Positions 19,401 through 27,350 of a stretch of 64,000 nt of DNA are shown piece by piece; the first letter of the stretch is position 1, and each line of letters starts with the position of its first letter. A program made the translations under genes and the position numbers. The notes beneath the pieces are model-generated. The model saw nothing but the letters and a program-made list of their open reading frames with translations, had not been told where the DNA came from and searched no databases. Source of the DNA: Pseudomonas fragi (lineage in GTDB: Bacteria; Pseudomonadota; Gammaproteobacteria; Pseudomonadales; Pseudomonadaceae); assembly GCF_900105835.1 (NCBI RefSeq), contig NZ_LT629783.1, positions 124,001-188,000 on the forward strand. The letters are read 5' to 3'.

Positions 19401-19661
19401 CAGTGACTGCGACTCGATATGTTCGATGTCGTTGACCGTGGTACTGAGCGAGCGCTCGTAGGTGTAGATCACCCGGCCCGCCATATCCGCCGGGGCCAGC
19501 CCGGTGTATTGCCACACCACGGCCACCACCGGAATGCCGATATCGGGGAACACATCCGTGGGGGTGCGAACAGCCGCCAGCGGCCCGATGATGCAGATGA
19601 AAATCGCCAGCACGATAAACGTGTAGGGCTTGTGCAGTGCGGTCTTTACCAGCCCGAGCAT
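16440..19661 (-). CDS. RND efflux permease with His-rich loop
   Basis: The 1073-residue proton-driven inner-membrane pump has twelve transmembrane segments and two large periplasmic loops. Recognisable blocks are RTPTDVFPDIGIPVV near the N-terminus, GGLALAVGILVDDATVTIEN in TM4 with the proton-relay aspartates, and GAILCMGVATANSILVVSF in the second half. ATG 19661 has GGAGG 8 nt upstream and replaces a longer frame. The central cytoplasmic loop carries HHPEDGYINHHEGDQHSKQH (about 18100-18160), six His in 20, unusual for the family. It is the first gene of a permease-adaptor-outer membrane operon with no regulator next to it. Confidence 0.92.
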   Translation of the reverse strand: MLGLVKTALHKPYTFIVLAIFICIIGPLAAVRTPTDVFPDIGIPVVAVVWQYTGLAPADMAGRVIYTYERSLSTTVNDIEHIESQSLPGMGIVKIFFQPGVDIRTANAQVTAVSQTVLKQMPPGITPPLILNYSASTVPILQLAFSSPTLSEAKIRDLVQNNIRLPLSALPGLAMPTPMGGKQRQITLDLDPQALAAKGLSAQDVGNALAAQNQIIPVGTAKLGTYEYTVLLNNSPKAIDELNDLPIKTVDGALITIGQVAHVRDGSPPQTNIVRVDGHRAVLMPALKNGNISTLSIVDGIRGMLPRINETLPPSLKTSLLGDASVFVKQSVGSVAQEGIIAALLTSAMILLFLGSWRSTLIIAVSIPLAVLSAIALLALSGQTLNVMTLGGLALAVGILVDDATVTIENINWHLEQGKSVRDAILDGAKQIVGPAFVSLLCICIVFVPMFMLQGIAGYLFRPMALSVIFAMGSSFILSRTLVPTLALFLLKPHVPEQGAGHHPEDGYINHHEGDQHSKQHSAPVRALLSFQAGFERRFSAVRDAYYALLELALANRKRFLLGFMACVLASFALLPSLGQDFFPATDAGALALHVRLPLGTRIEESAADFDRIESRIREIIPADQLDTVIDNIGIPLSGIDMAYSSSGTIGPQDGDIQVTLKEGHSPTADYVKRLREALPESFPGSQFAFLPADISTQILNFGAPAPLDVKISGHDDEANRAYALELQRRLQHVPGIADLRIQQSVGYPSLQVKVDRLRANGLGITERDVTNSMVASLAGSSQVAPTFWLNPQNGVSYGVVAATPQYRLDSLPALEALPVTGSNGQSQILGGLATISRVESPAVVSHYNIQPTLDLYANIQGRDLGSVAADVQKVIDGAADLRPKGAIISLHGQIDALHEAFSGLSFGLLGAVVLIYLLIVVNFQSWVDPFVIITALPAALAGIVWMLFLSGTSLSVPALTGAILCMGVATANSILVVSFCRERLAEHGDALKAALEAGYTRFRPVCMTALAMMIGMLPLALSEEQNAPLGRAVIGGLMLATVATLLFVPVVFSLVHGREKNRAAAGETSHVV

Positions 19662-19850
19662 GCCTGGACCTCCGGGGAGTGGAATTGCAAACCTCGGCAG
19701 TCTCACCGCTCAAACCTAACGATCCGCTTTCAGCAACGTGAAGGTTCCTTTAGTAACGGGCTGAATTTCCCTTCACTTTCATTCATTTGGCGCAAGGCGC
19801 GGGGCGCTGCAAGCTTGAGGCCTACTCCATTGTTTCGAGGCACGCCTGCG

Positions 19851-20261
19851 ATGAACCTTAAACCGCTGTTGCTGATTCCCTCCCTGGGCCTGGTGCTCTT
19901 GCTGTCGGCCTGTGCCGGGCCGGTGCCCAAGCAAGACCCGGGCGAGGCGTGGATCGGTCTTAAAGAAGAGGGCAACAGTGACCTGATGGCCGAACGCGTG
20001 GATGGCAAAAACATCAACGATGGCCGCTACTTCGAAGTCACTCCCGGTGCCCACCGCCTTGACGTGACCTTGTTTGAAGGGGCCACGGGCGATGAAAACC
20101 AGGTGGATTGCCAGGGTAAGGTCAACTACACCGGATTCAAGGCCGGCGAGCGCTACCAACTGATCGAGTCGAGCCTGGGGCCTGAGATCAGCGCAAGGCT
20201 GGTGGATGGCCACGGCAAGGAAGTGGCGCACACGGCGGACTTCACCTGTATGCCGGGGTGA
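19851..20261 (+). CDS. Small secreted lipoprotein of unknown function
   Basis: The 136-residue protein starts MNLKPLLLIPSLGLVLLLSAC, with a clear lipobox at Cys21. The mature part is acidic, with two further cysteines (in NQVDCQGKV and DFTCMPG) that could pair in the periplasm. The pattern GAHRLDVTLFEG recalls small beta-sandwich lipoproteins, but no family name can be given. It is monocistronic and divergent from the RND operon. A much longer upstream frame was rejected because the signal peptide starts at 19851. Confidence 0.75.
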   Translation: MNLKPLLLIPSLGLVLLLSACAGPVPKQDPGEAWIGLKEEGNSDLMAERVDGKNINDGRYFEVTPGAHRLDVTLFEGATGDENQVDCQGKVNYTGFKAGERYQLIESSLGPEISARLVDGHGKEVAHTADFTCMPG

Positions 20262-20271
20262 GATTGCCCCT

Positions 20272-20430
20272 GTAGCCGCTGCCGAAGGAACGAGGCTGCG
20301 TTCGGCGACGCAGTCGTCGTAAAGCCTGAACCTCGGTCTTTCAGTCAAATCACGGGTGAAGGTTTTACGAGCGCTTCGTCGCGGTGGCGCACCATCTCGA
20401 ACGTAGCCTCGTTCCTTCGGCAACTGCTAC
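20272..20430. repeat. ~160-bp GTAGC-ended repeat, copy 1
   Basis: Inverted ends are GTAGCCGCTGCCGAAGGAAC and its near-complement ending CTGCTAC, enclosing a divergent centre. It fills the gap between the lipoprotein and the convergent MocR gene. Confidence 0.88.
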
Positions 20431-20443
20431 AGGAATGTGGGCA

Positions 20444-21856
20444 TCAACTGAACGACTTGACGATCTTGCCCAATGTTTCCATGGCCTTTTCGCAAGAAGC
20501 ATCCCACGGGCTGCCATAGTTCAGGCGGATGCAGTTGCGAAAGCGCTGGGTGGCCGAGAAGATCGGCCCCGGTGCAATGCTGATCCCTTGCGCCAACGCC
20601 ATCTGGAACAGTTTGAGCGAGTCCATCTGCTCGGGCAGCTCCAGCCACAGAAAGTAACCGCCCGACGGCTGGCTGACCCGTGTCTGCGCCGGAAAATACC
20701 GGGCAATGGCCGCCAGCATCGCGCTTTGCTGTTCTTCCAGGGCATAGCGCAACTTGCGCAGGTGCCGGTCGTAGCCGCCGTGTTGCAGGTAATCGGCAAT
20801 GGCGGCCTGGGCCGGCATGGAGGCGCACAGCGAGGTCATCAGTTTCAGCCGTTCGATTTTCTGCGCGTAACGGCCCGCCGCCACCCAGCCAATGCGATAG
20901 CCCGGTGCCAGGCTTTTGGCAAACGAGCCGCAATGCATCACCAGCCCTTCGGTATCAAAGGCCTTGGCCGGCTTGGGCGGGTGCTGGCCGTAATACAGTT
21001 CGGCGTATACATCGTCCTCTATCAGCGGCACCTGATGCGTGCGCAGCAGCTCGACCAGCGCTTGTTTCTTGGCCTCGGGCATGGTCGCGCCAATCGGGTT
21101 CTGGAAGCTGGTCATGCACCACACGGCCTTGATCGGGTGGCGCTCCAGGGTTTGTGCCAGCACCCCGAGGTCGATGCCATCACGGGGGTGCACCGGGATT
21201 TCCACGGCCTTGAGCTTGAGCCGCTCCAGTACTTGCAGGCAGGCGTAGAACGCCGGGGCTTCGATGGCCACCAGGTCGCCGGGCTCGGTGACGGCCTGCA
21301 GGCACAGGTTGAGGGCCTCCAGCGCGCCATTGGTGATCAGCAGCTCTTCCATCGGCAGCATCAGCCCGCCGACCATGTAGCGCAGGGCTATTTGCCGGCG
21401 CAGTTGCGGGTTGCCGGGGGACATGTCGGTGACCACCATGCGCGGGTCCATCTCGCGGCTGGCGGTGGCCATCGAACGGGCCAGGCGCTGCAGAGGAAAC
21501 AGCATCGGGCTGGGGAAGGCCGAGCCGAAGGGCACGGTGTGCGGGTCCTTGATGGAGTCCAGCACCGAAAACACCAGGGCGCTGACATCCACCTGGGTGG
21601 ATTCGGTGACATGGCTGCTGAACACCGGTTCACAGAAGGCGCCGGGGGTGTGGGTGTTGACGAAATAGCCCGAGCGCGGCTTGGCCCGGATCAGCCCGCG
21701 GCGCTCCAGCAGGTAATAGGCCTGGAACACCGTCGAGGGGCTGACCCCATAGGTCTGGCTGGCATAGCGCACCGAAGGCACGCGCTGCCCGGGGCCGAGC
21801 ACCCCGGAGCGGATCAGTTCGGCAATATCGTCGGCGAATTTTTCATAGCGTTTCAT
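20444..21856 (-). CDS. MocR-type GntR/aminotransferase fusion regulator
   Basis: The 470-residue regulator has an N-terminal GntR winged helix (residues 1-70, with PGQRVPSVRYASQTYGVSPSTVFQAYYLLERRGLI) fused to an aminotransferase class I-like domain. The expected PLP lysine is in CGSFAKSLAPGYRIGW. These proteins sense PLP or an amino compound and usually control a neighbouring gene. Here neighbours are a lipoprotein on one side and ccoG on the other, neither an obvious target, so the regulon is unknown. There is no operon partner. Confidence 0.9.
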   Translation of the reverse strand: MKRYEKFADDIAELIRSGVLGPGQRVPSVRYASQTYGVSPSTVFQAYYLLERRGLIRAKPRSGYFVNTHTPGAFCEPVFSSHVTESTQVDVSALVFSVLDSIKDPHTVPFGSAFPSPMLFPLQRLARSMATASREMDPRMVVTDMSPGNPQLRRQIALRYMVGGLMLPMEELLITNGALEALNLCLQAVTEPGDLVAIEAPAFYACLQVLERLKLKAVEIPVHPRDGIDLGVLAQTLERHPIKAVWCMTSFQNPIGATMPEAKKQALVELLRTHQVPLIEDDVYAELYYGQHPPKPAKAFDTEGLVMHCGSFAKSLAPGYRIGWVAAGRYAQKIERLKLMTSLCASMPAQAAIADYLQHGGYDRHLRKLRYALEEQQSAMLAAIARYFPAQTRVSQPSGGYFLWLELPEQMDSLKLFQMALAQGISIAPGPIFSATQRFRNCIRLNYGSPWDASCEKAMETLGKIVKSFS

Positions 21857-21900
21857 GGGGTAAGGCTCGGTCCGGCGTTGGGTTGCACGCAGTACAAATG

Positions 21901-21987
21901 TGTGGGAGCGGGCTTGCTCGCGATAGCCTCACCGCTATTGGTCTGACACACCGCAGCGATCCTGTCGCGAGCAAGCCCGCTCCCACA
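21901..21987. repeat. REPIN copy 2 (87 bp)
   Basis: Inverted REP arms TGTGGGAGCGGGCTTGCTCG and the complement ending GCTCCCACA, 87 bp, between the MocR start and the ccoG stop. Confidence 0.92.
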
Positions 21988-22004
21988 CACAACATATTTG
22001 CAGA

Positions 22005-23426
22005 TTAACGGTTCAGCGGTGCAACGAAACGGCTTTTGGCCACGCTGCGGATGTTCGGTTCATCGGTGTCGGTGACCACAAATTCGAGGGTCTGCGAGCT
22101 GCTTTTCGGGCGCTCGGCCAGCAATGCGACAGACACCGGCACATCGACAATCTCGCCGGGGGCCAGGGTCAGCTCGGTCTTGCCCTGCAACTGGAAGTCC
22201 TCGGCGTCCTGCAACGACACCCGATAGTGCTGCGGTTCCTGGGTCTTGTTGATGATTTTCAGGCTGTAGATGTTCTCGATCTGGCCCTGACTGTTCTCGC
22301 GGAACAGGCCACGGTCCTTGATCACGTCCAGGGACACCATGGTACGCATGTTCAGGGCCATCACCAGCGCGCCGATCATCACCACCAGCACCACGGCGTA
22401 GCCGATCAGGCGCGGGCGCAGCAGGTGGGTCTTGCCGCCTTGCAGTTCGTGCTCGGAGGTGTAGCGCACCAGGCCCGGGGCGTAACCCATTTTTTCCATC
22501 ACCGAGTCGCAGGCATCGATGCAGGCTGCGCAGCCAATGCATTCCATTTGCAGGCCATCGCGGATATCGATGCCGGTGGGGCAGACCTGCACGCACATAT
22601 GGCAATCGATGCAATCCCCCAGCCCGGCCTGCTTGGGCTCCACCCCGCGCTTGCGCGGGCCACGGTTTTCACCGCGGGCCACGTCATAGGAAATGGCCAG
22701 GGTGTCCTTGTCGAACATCACGCTCTGGAACCGTGCATACGGGCACATGTGCATGCACACCGCCTCGCGCAGCCAGCCGGCGCTGAGATAGGTGGCACCG
22801 GTGAAAAACAGCATCCAGAACAGGCTGATACCGGCGATTTCCAGGGTCAGCAATTCAATGGCCAACGGCCGTACCGGCGTGAAGTAGCCGACGAAGGTCA
22901 GCGCGGTAATCACGCTGATGGCCAGCCACAGCGAGTGCTTGGCCGTACGGCGCAAGATCTTGTTCAGGCGCCAGGGTGCGGCTTGCAGTTTTATGCGCTG
23001 GTTTCTGTCACCTTCGGTGATCTTTTCGCACCACATAAACAGCCAAGTCCAGGTGCTTTGCGGGCAGGTGTAGCCACACCACACCCGGCCGGCAAATACC
23101 GTGATCGCAAACAGGCCGAAGGCGGCAATGATTAGCAGTGCCGAGAGCAGGATAAAGTCCTGCGGCCAGAAGGTTGCGCCGAAGATATGGAATTTGCTTT
23201 CAGATAAATCCCAAAGGACCGCCTGGCGGCCGTCCCAATTCAGCCAGACCGTGCCAAAGAACAGCAAAAACAACAGGCCTGCGCCCAGGATCCGCAGGGT
23301 GCGGAACAGGCCGGTGAAACTGCGGGTGTGAATCAGGTTGTCGCTGGACTTGTTTTTGATTTTTGCGGCCCTTGGTCGGGGAGCCTCAAATGATTCAAGT
23401 ATCTGGACGGGAATTTGTTCGCTCAT
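22005..23426 (-). CDS. ccoG: Cytochrome cbb3 oxidase accessory protein CcoG (FixG/RdxA)
   Basis: The roughly 473-residue membrane ferredoxin takes part in copper reduction and assembly of cbb3 oxidase. Several transmembrane segments occupy the first two thirds, with WCGYTCPQSTWTW. Two 4Fe-4S motifs follow (CIDCHMCVQVCPTGIDIRDG and CIGCAACIDACDS), then one more membrane segment and an immunoglobulin-like tail typical of FixG C-termini. A start eight codons earlier (23450) is possible; ribosome site evidence is weak for both. It is usually the first gene of ccoGHIS, but here no ccoH, ccoI or ccoS is present on either side. Confidence 0.92.
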   Translation of the reverse strand: MSEQIPVQILESFEAPRPRAAKIKNKSSDNLIHTRSFTGLFRTLRILGAGLLFLLFFGTVWLNWDGRQAVLWDLSESKFHIFGATFWPQDFILLSALLIIAAFGLFAITVFAGRVWCGYTCPQSTWTWLFMWCEKITEGDRNQRIKLQAAPWRLNKILRRTAKHSLWLAISVITALTFVGYFTPVRPLAIELLTLEIAGISLFWMLFFTGATYLSAGWLREAVCMHMCPYARFQSVMFDKDTLAISYDVARGENRGPRKRGVEPKQAGLGDCIDCHMCVQVCPTGIDIRDGLQMECIGCAACIDACDSVMEKMGYAPGLVRYTSEHELQGGKTHLLRPRLIGYAVVLVVMIGALVMALNMRTMVSLDVIKDRGLFRENSQGQIENIYSLKIINKTQEPQHYRVSLQDAEDFQLQGKTELTLAPGEIVDVPVSVALLAERPKSSSQTLEFVVTDTDEPNIRSVAKSRFVAPLNR

Positions 23427-23674
23427 GGTCTTTCGCTCATCAGCCTCCATCAGGCATGAGCACTATGCCCAGCGAACTGTTTGCAGAACAGGCTCAGGTA
23501 TTTGATTTAAAACCGGATCAGATGCGCTCTGGCGACGGCCTGCGACAATCTGCTGCATCCGGGGCTGTGCCCCGGTTTTACAGGCTTTGCGCGCCTTTAA
23601 CGCAGTTCTGTGGAACAGAGGGTGATCGGGGTCAAGCAAATCAGCGAATCACCCTCTGTCGTGGCCAGCCAGCT

Positions 23675-23821
23675 TCACACCTTTCGCGGCACTTGCTCAC
23701 AAGGCGGGTCACCGATGGGCTGCGGGTCAGGCTCTTGCTCTGGCGGCGCCGGGGGAACGGGTGGCAAGGCTGGCTTGTCGATATTGGGGTCGGGGGTTTC
23801 AGGGGCAATGGGGATGCTCAT
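23675..23821 (-). CDS. Small proline-rich protein
   Basis: The 48-residue protein is about one third proline (PALPPVPPAPPEQEPDPQP), acidic, and without a signal or membrane segment. GAGG eight bases before the ATG at 23821 supports translation. Similar short Pro/Asp/Glu-rich proteins occur in many pseudomonads with no known role. It is alone between ccoG and glgB on the strand opposite glgB. The flanking 23427-23674 and 23822-24092 show no other gene. Confidence 0.6.
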   Translation of the reverse strand: MSIPIAPETPDPNIDKPALPPVPPAPPEQEPDPQPIGDPPCEQVPRKV

Positions 23822-24092
23822 CACGATGACCTCATGGTGGCGGGATGTGAGGGCTGTCGGGTGGTTGACCCGCCGTGGGCAGGTTTGATTCCGCTGATGT
23901 GACCGACGGCGCAAAACGCTGTGGGTGCCGCAATCTTTGCATGTGTTTTGCATAAACCAAGGGCAATTAGCCCTCACGGGGAGCCCCACAACAGCTAGTC
24001 TTGGTGGGTACTGTGGATTGTAGGACATAGGCCAAGTCGATGACTGAAAAGTATGCACATGCATACACAACCTTTACCGGACGGAGAGCAGC

Positions 24093-26324
24093 ATGAGTTC
24101 GAGCATGGATACTGGTAAAGGTAAAGACTCGCTGTTACCCGCCCCTACGGATATCGACGCACTGACCAAGGCCGAGCACCCCGATCCGTTTGCGGTGCTG
24201 GGGGCACATGCCGATGGCGGCGGCGGGCAGTTTATCCGGGCTTATTTGCCCGGCGCGACAAATGTCAATGTACTGGCCAGGGATACCGGTGAGGTGCTGG
24301 GCCGTCTTGATGATGCAAACGTGCCCGGCCTGTTTGTCGGGCATTTCACACAGGCGCGGCCGTACTTGCTGCAGGTTGATTGGGGCAATGCGGTGCAGAC
24401 CAGCGAAGATCCCTACAGCTTTGGCCCGCTGCTGGGTGAGATGGATCTGTATCTGTTTGCCGAAGGCAATCACCGCGATTTAAGTAGCTGCTTCGGGGCG
24501 CAATTGATGCATGTCGATGGCGTACCGGGGGTGCGCTTTGCCGTGTGGGCGCCGAATGCGCGGCGCGTCTCGGTGGTGGGTGATTTCAACGGCTGGGACG
24601 GCCGTCGCCACCCCATGCGCCTGCGCCATGCCAACGGCGTATGGGAGCTATTTGTGCCGCGCCTGCAAGCGGGCGAGGCCTACAAGTATGAAATCCTCGG
24701 CGCCAACGGCATCTTGCCGCTCAAGGCCGACCCCGTGGCCCTGGCCACGCAGTTGCCGCCGGATACCGCGTCCAGGGTTGCCGCGCCCCTGGCCATTGAC
24801 TGGCAGGACGGCGAGTGGATGCAAGCCCGTGAGCAGCGCCAGCGCCATGATGCGCCGCTGTCGATCTATGAGTTGCATGCAGGCTCATGGCAATGTGAGG
24901 TCGATGATGTCGGTGATATCGCCCGCCAGTACACCTGGCCGGAGCTGGCCGAGCGCCTGATCCCTTATGTGCAGCAACTGGGCTTCACCCATATCGAGCT
25001 GATGCCGATCATGGAGCACCCGTTCGGTGGTTCCTGGGGTTATCAGCCCCTGTCGCAATTTGCGCCGACGGCCCGTTATGGCTCGCCAGATGATTTTGCC
25101 GCGTTCGTCAATGCCTGTCACATGGCCGGTATCGGCGTGATTCTGGACTGGGTGCCGGCGCATTTCCCCAACGATACCCACGGGCTGGCGCAGTTTGATG
25201 GCACGGCGCTGTACGAATACGCCAACCCGCTTGAAGGCTTTCATCAGGACTGGAATACCCTGATTTACAACCTGGGCCGCACTGAGGTGCATGGCTTTAT
25301 GCTGGCTTCGGCGCTGCACTGGCTCAAGCATTTCCATATCGACGGGCTGCGCGTGGATGCGGTGGCCTCGATGCTGTACCGCGATTATTCGCGCAAGGCC
25401 GGGGAATGGGTGCCCAACCGTCATGGCGGGCGGGAAAACCTCGAAGCCATCGAGTTTTTGCGCCATCTCAACGATGTGGTTGCCTGCGAAGTGCCGGGCG
25501 CACTGGTGATTGCCGAAGAGTCCACGGCCTGGCCCGGCGTCAGCCAGAGCACCGATCAGGGCGGGCTGGGGTTTTCCTACAAATGGAACATGGGCTGGAT
25601 GCACGATTCGCTGCACTACATCCAGCAAGACCCGGTGTACCGCGCCCACCATCACAACGAGCTGAGCTTTGGCTTGGTCTATGCCTGGACCGAGCGCTTT
25701 ATCCTGCCGATTTCCCATGATGAAGTGGTGCATGGCAAGCACTCGCTGATCGACAAGATGCCCGGAGATCGCTGGCAGAAATTCGCCAACCTGCGTGCCT
25801 ATTTGAGCTTTATGTGGGCGCATCCGGGCAAGAAATTGCTGTTTATGGGCTGCGAATTCGGCCAGTGGCGCGAATGGAACCATGATCAGCAGCTGGACTG
25901 GTATTTGCTGCAATACCCCGAGCACCGGGGCGTGCAGAAACTGGTGGGTGACTTGAACCGGTTGTACCGCGAGCAGCCTGCGCTGTATGAGCAGGATGAT
26001 GTACCGCAGGGCTTCCAATGGTTGATTGGCGATGATGCGGCCAACAGCGTTTATGCCTGGCTGCGCTGGAGCAAGGATGGCCAGCCCTTGCTGGTGGTCA
26101 CCAACTTTACCCCGGTACCGCGTGAGGGGTATCGCATTGGCGTGCCGTTTGCTGGCACCTGGCAGGAGGTGATCAACAGTGACTCGGCCATCTATGCCGG
26201 TTCTGACTATGGCAACGGCGGTGGGGTGGTGACCCAGCAGGTTACCAGCCACGGCCAGGATGTATCGCTGGCCTTGAACCTGCCGCCGCTGGGGGTGTTG
26301 ATATTGCGGCCAGTGACAGGGTAA
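24093..26324 (+). CDS. glgB: 1,4-alpha-glucan branching enzyme
   Basis: The 743-residue GH13 enzyme cuts alpha-1,4 chains and re-attaches them by alpha-1,6 links in glycogen. An N-terminal beta-sandwich and CBM48 ([25 protein letters not shown]) precede the barrel. Catalytic blocks are [15 protein letters not shown] (nucleophile Asp), [12 protein letters not shown] (Glu) and [13 protein letters not shown] (Asp). GGAG precedes the ATG. In related pseudomonads glgB follows glgE and treS; here it stands alone on the plus strand, opposite the other glycogen genes. Confidence 0.96.
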   Translation: MSSSMDTGKGKDSLLPAPTDIDALTKAEHPDPFAVLGAHADGGGGQFIRAYLPGATNVNVLARDTGEVLGRLDDANVPGLFVGHFTQARPYLLQVDWGNAVQTSEDPYSFGPLLGEMDLYLFAEGNHRDLSSCFGAQLMHVDGVPGVRFAVWAPNARRVSVVGDFNGWDGRRHPMRLRHANGVWELFVPRLQAGEAYKYEILGANGILPLKADPVALATQLPPDTASRVAAPLAIDWQDGEWMQAREQRQRHDAPLSIYELHAGSWQCEVDDVGDIARQYTWPELAERLIPYVQQLGFTHIELMPIMEHPFGGSWGYQPLSQFAPTARYGSPDDFAAFVNACHMAGIGVILDWVPAHFPNDTHGLAQFDGTALYEYANPLEGFHQDWNTLIYNLGRTEVHGFMLASALHWLKHFHIDGLRVDAVASMLYRDYSRKAGEWVPNRHGGRENLEAIEFLRHLNDVVACEVPGALVIAEESTAWPGVSQSTDQGGLGFSYKWNMGWMHDSLHYIQQDPVYRAHHHNELSFGLVYAWTERFILPISHDEVVHGKHSLIDKMPGDRWQKFANLRAYLSFMWAHPGKKLLFMGCEFGQWREWNHDQQLDWYLLQYPEHRGVQKLVGDLNRLYREQPALYEQDDVPQGFQWLIGDDAANSVYAWLRWSKDGQPLLVVTNFTPVPREGYRIGVPFAGTWQEVINSDSAIYAGSDYGNGGGVVTQQVTSHGQDVSLALNLPPLGVLILRPVTG

Positions 26325-26346
26325 AGCCAAAGCCCCTCTCCCTAAG

Positions 26347-26426
26347 CCTCTCCCGAAGGGAGAGGGGACTGGCCGCACGCGGACTCAAGAACACCACCCA
26401 TCAGCTCCCTCTCCCTCGGGAGAGGG
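26347..26426. terminator. Paired CCTCTCCC hairpins between convergent genes
   Basis: Two strong stems, CCTCTCCC/GGGAGAGG (26347-26365) and CCCTCTCCC/GGGAGAGGG (26407-26426), lie between the convergent glgB and nuclease genes. Neither has a T run. The motif is a common dispersed repeat, so it may be a repeat that doubles as a bidirectional transcription end. Confidence 0.6.
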
Positions 26427-26452
26427 TGAGGGCATGGCGGGCTTCCCCTGTA

Positions 26453-27256
26453 TTACAAATGCACCTCAACCGCCAACGGCAAATGATCCGATAAATGGCT
26501 CCACGGTTTGTCGCCGAGGATCTTGGGGTCATGGCTGCTGGCATTGCGCAGGTAGATGCGGTCCAGGCGCAACACCGGCCAGCGGGCCGGGTAGGTTTTC
26601 GCCACCTTGCCATGATGGCGCTCAAACACTTCATGCAGGTCGTCGCGCTGGCGCAGGGCGGCATTGCCTTGCTGCTTCCAGTCGTTGAAATCACCGGCAA
26701 TGATCACCGGCTCATGGGGCGGCAAGGATTTGAGCAACTGGTTAAGCAACACAATCTGTAGCTGACGATGGCTTTCCAGCAGGCTCAAGTGCACGCAAAT
26801 GGCATGTACATTGTCATGCCCGGGCACGTCCAGCACGCAGTGCAGCAGGCCGCGCCGTTCAGGCCCGGTGATCGACACATCGAGATTGCGCGAGGCCTTG
26901 ATCGGGAACTTGGACAGCAAGGCATTGCCGTGATGACCATCGGGGTAAACGGCATTCTGCCCGTAGGCAAAGTCGCTCCACATGCTGTCCGCGAGGAATT
27001 CATATTGTGAGGTGGCAGGCCAGTCTTCGTAGCGCGAGGCGTGTTTACCGTGCTCGCCAAGCACCTCCTGCAAAAACACCAGATCGGCACCGGTACTGCG
27101 CACCGCTTCGCGCAGCTCGGGCAGGATGAAGCGGCGGTTAAAGGCGGTAAAGCCCTTGTGCGTATTGACCGTCAGTACCTTGATTTGATGCACGGCAGGC
27201 GCTGTTGCCGGGGTGGCAGATAAAAGTGGGTTGCCGACAGCATATTCAGTGGGCAT
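26453..27256 (-). CDS. Endonuclease/exonuclease/phosphatase-family protein
   Basis: The 267-residue EEP-fold hydrolase has LTVNTHKGF, VFLQEV, VHLSLLESHR, IIAGDFNDW, LDRIYL and SDHLPLAVEV, in the order expected for the Mg-dependent active site. Some members cleave DNA, others phosphoesters or sphingolipids, so the substrate is open. The ATG at 27256 is preferred to a GTG two codons earlier because AGGAG is 5 nt upstream. It lies downstream of glgX but a terminator-like hairpin separates them. Confidence 0.86.
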   Translation of the reverse strand: MPTEYAVGNPLLSATPATAPAVHQIKVLTVNTHKGFTAFNRRFILPELREAVRSTGADLVFLQEVLGEHGKHASRYEDWPATSQYEFLADSMWSDFAYGQNAVYPDGHHGNALLSKFPIKASRNLDVSITGPERRGLLHCVLDVPGHDNVHAICVHLSLLESHRQLQIVLLNQLLKSLPPHEPVIIAGDFNDWKQQGNAALRQRDDLHEVFERHHGKVAKTYPARWPVLRLDRIYLRNASSHDPKILGDKPWSHLSDHLPLAVEVHL

Positions 27257-27284
27257 GGTCACTCCTCTGTCAGGGGCAGTTTCA

Positions 27285-27319
27285 AAGCGGCAAGCTCAAA
27301 CAACAGCTTGCCGCTTTTT
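27285..27319. terminator. Bidirectional Rho-independent terminator after glgX
   Basis: A 12-bp stem AAGCGGCAAGCT/AGCTTGCCGCTT encloses an 8-base loop, with T runs on the plus side and a shorter one on the minus side. It would end the glgX transcript. Confidence 0.75.
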
Positions 27320-27350
27320 ATGGGGGTGCACTTGATGTTTATCAATACTT

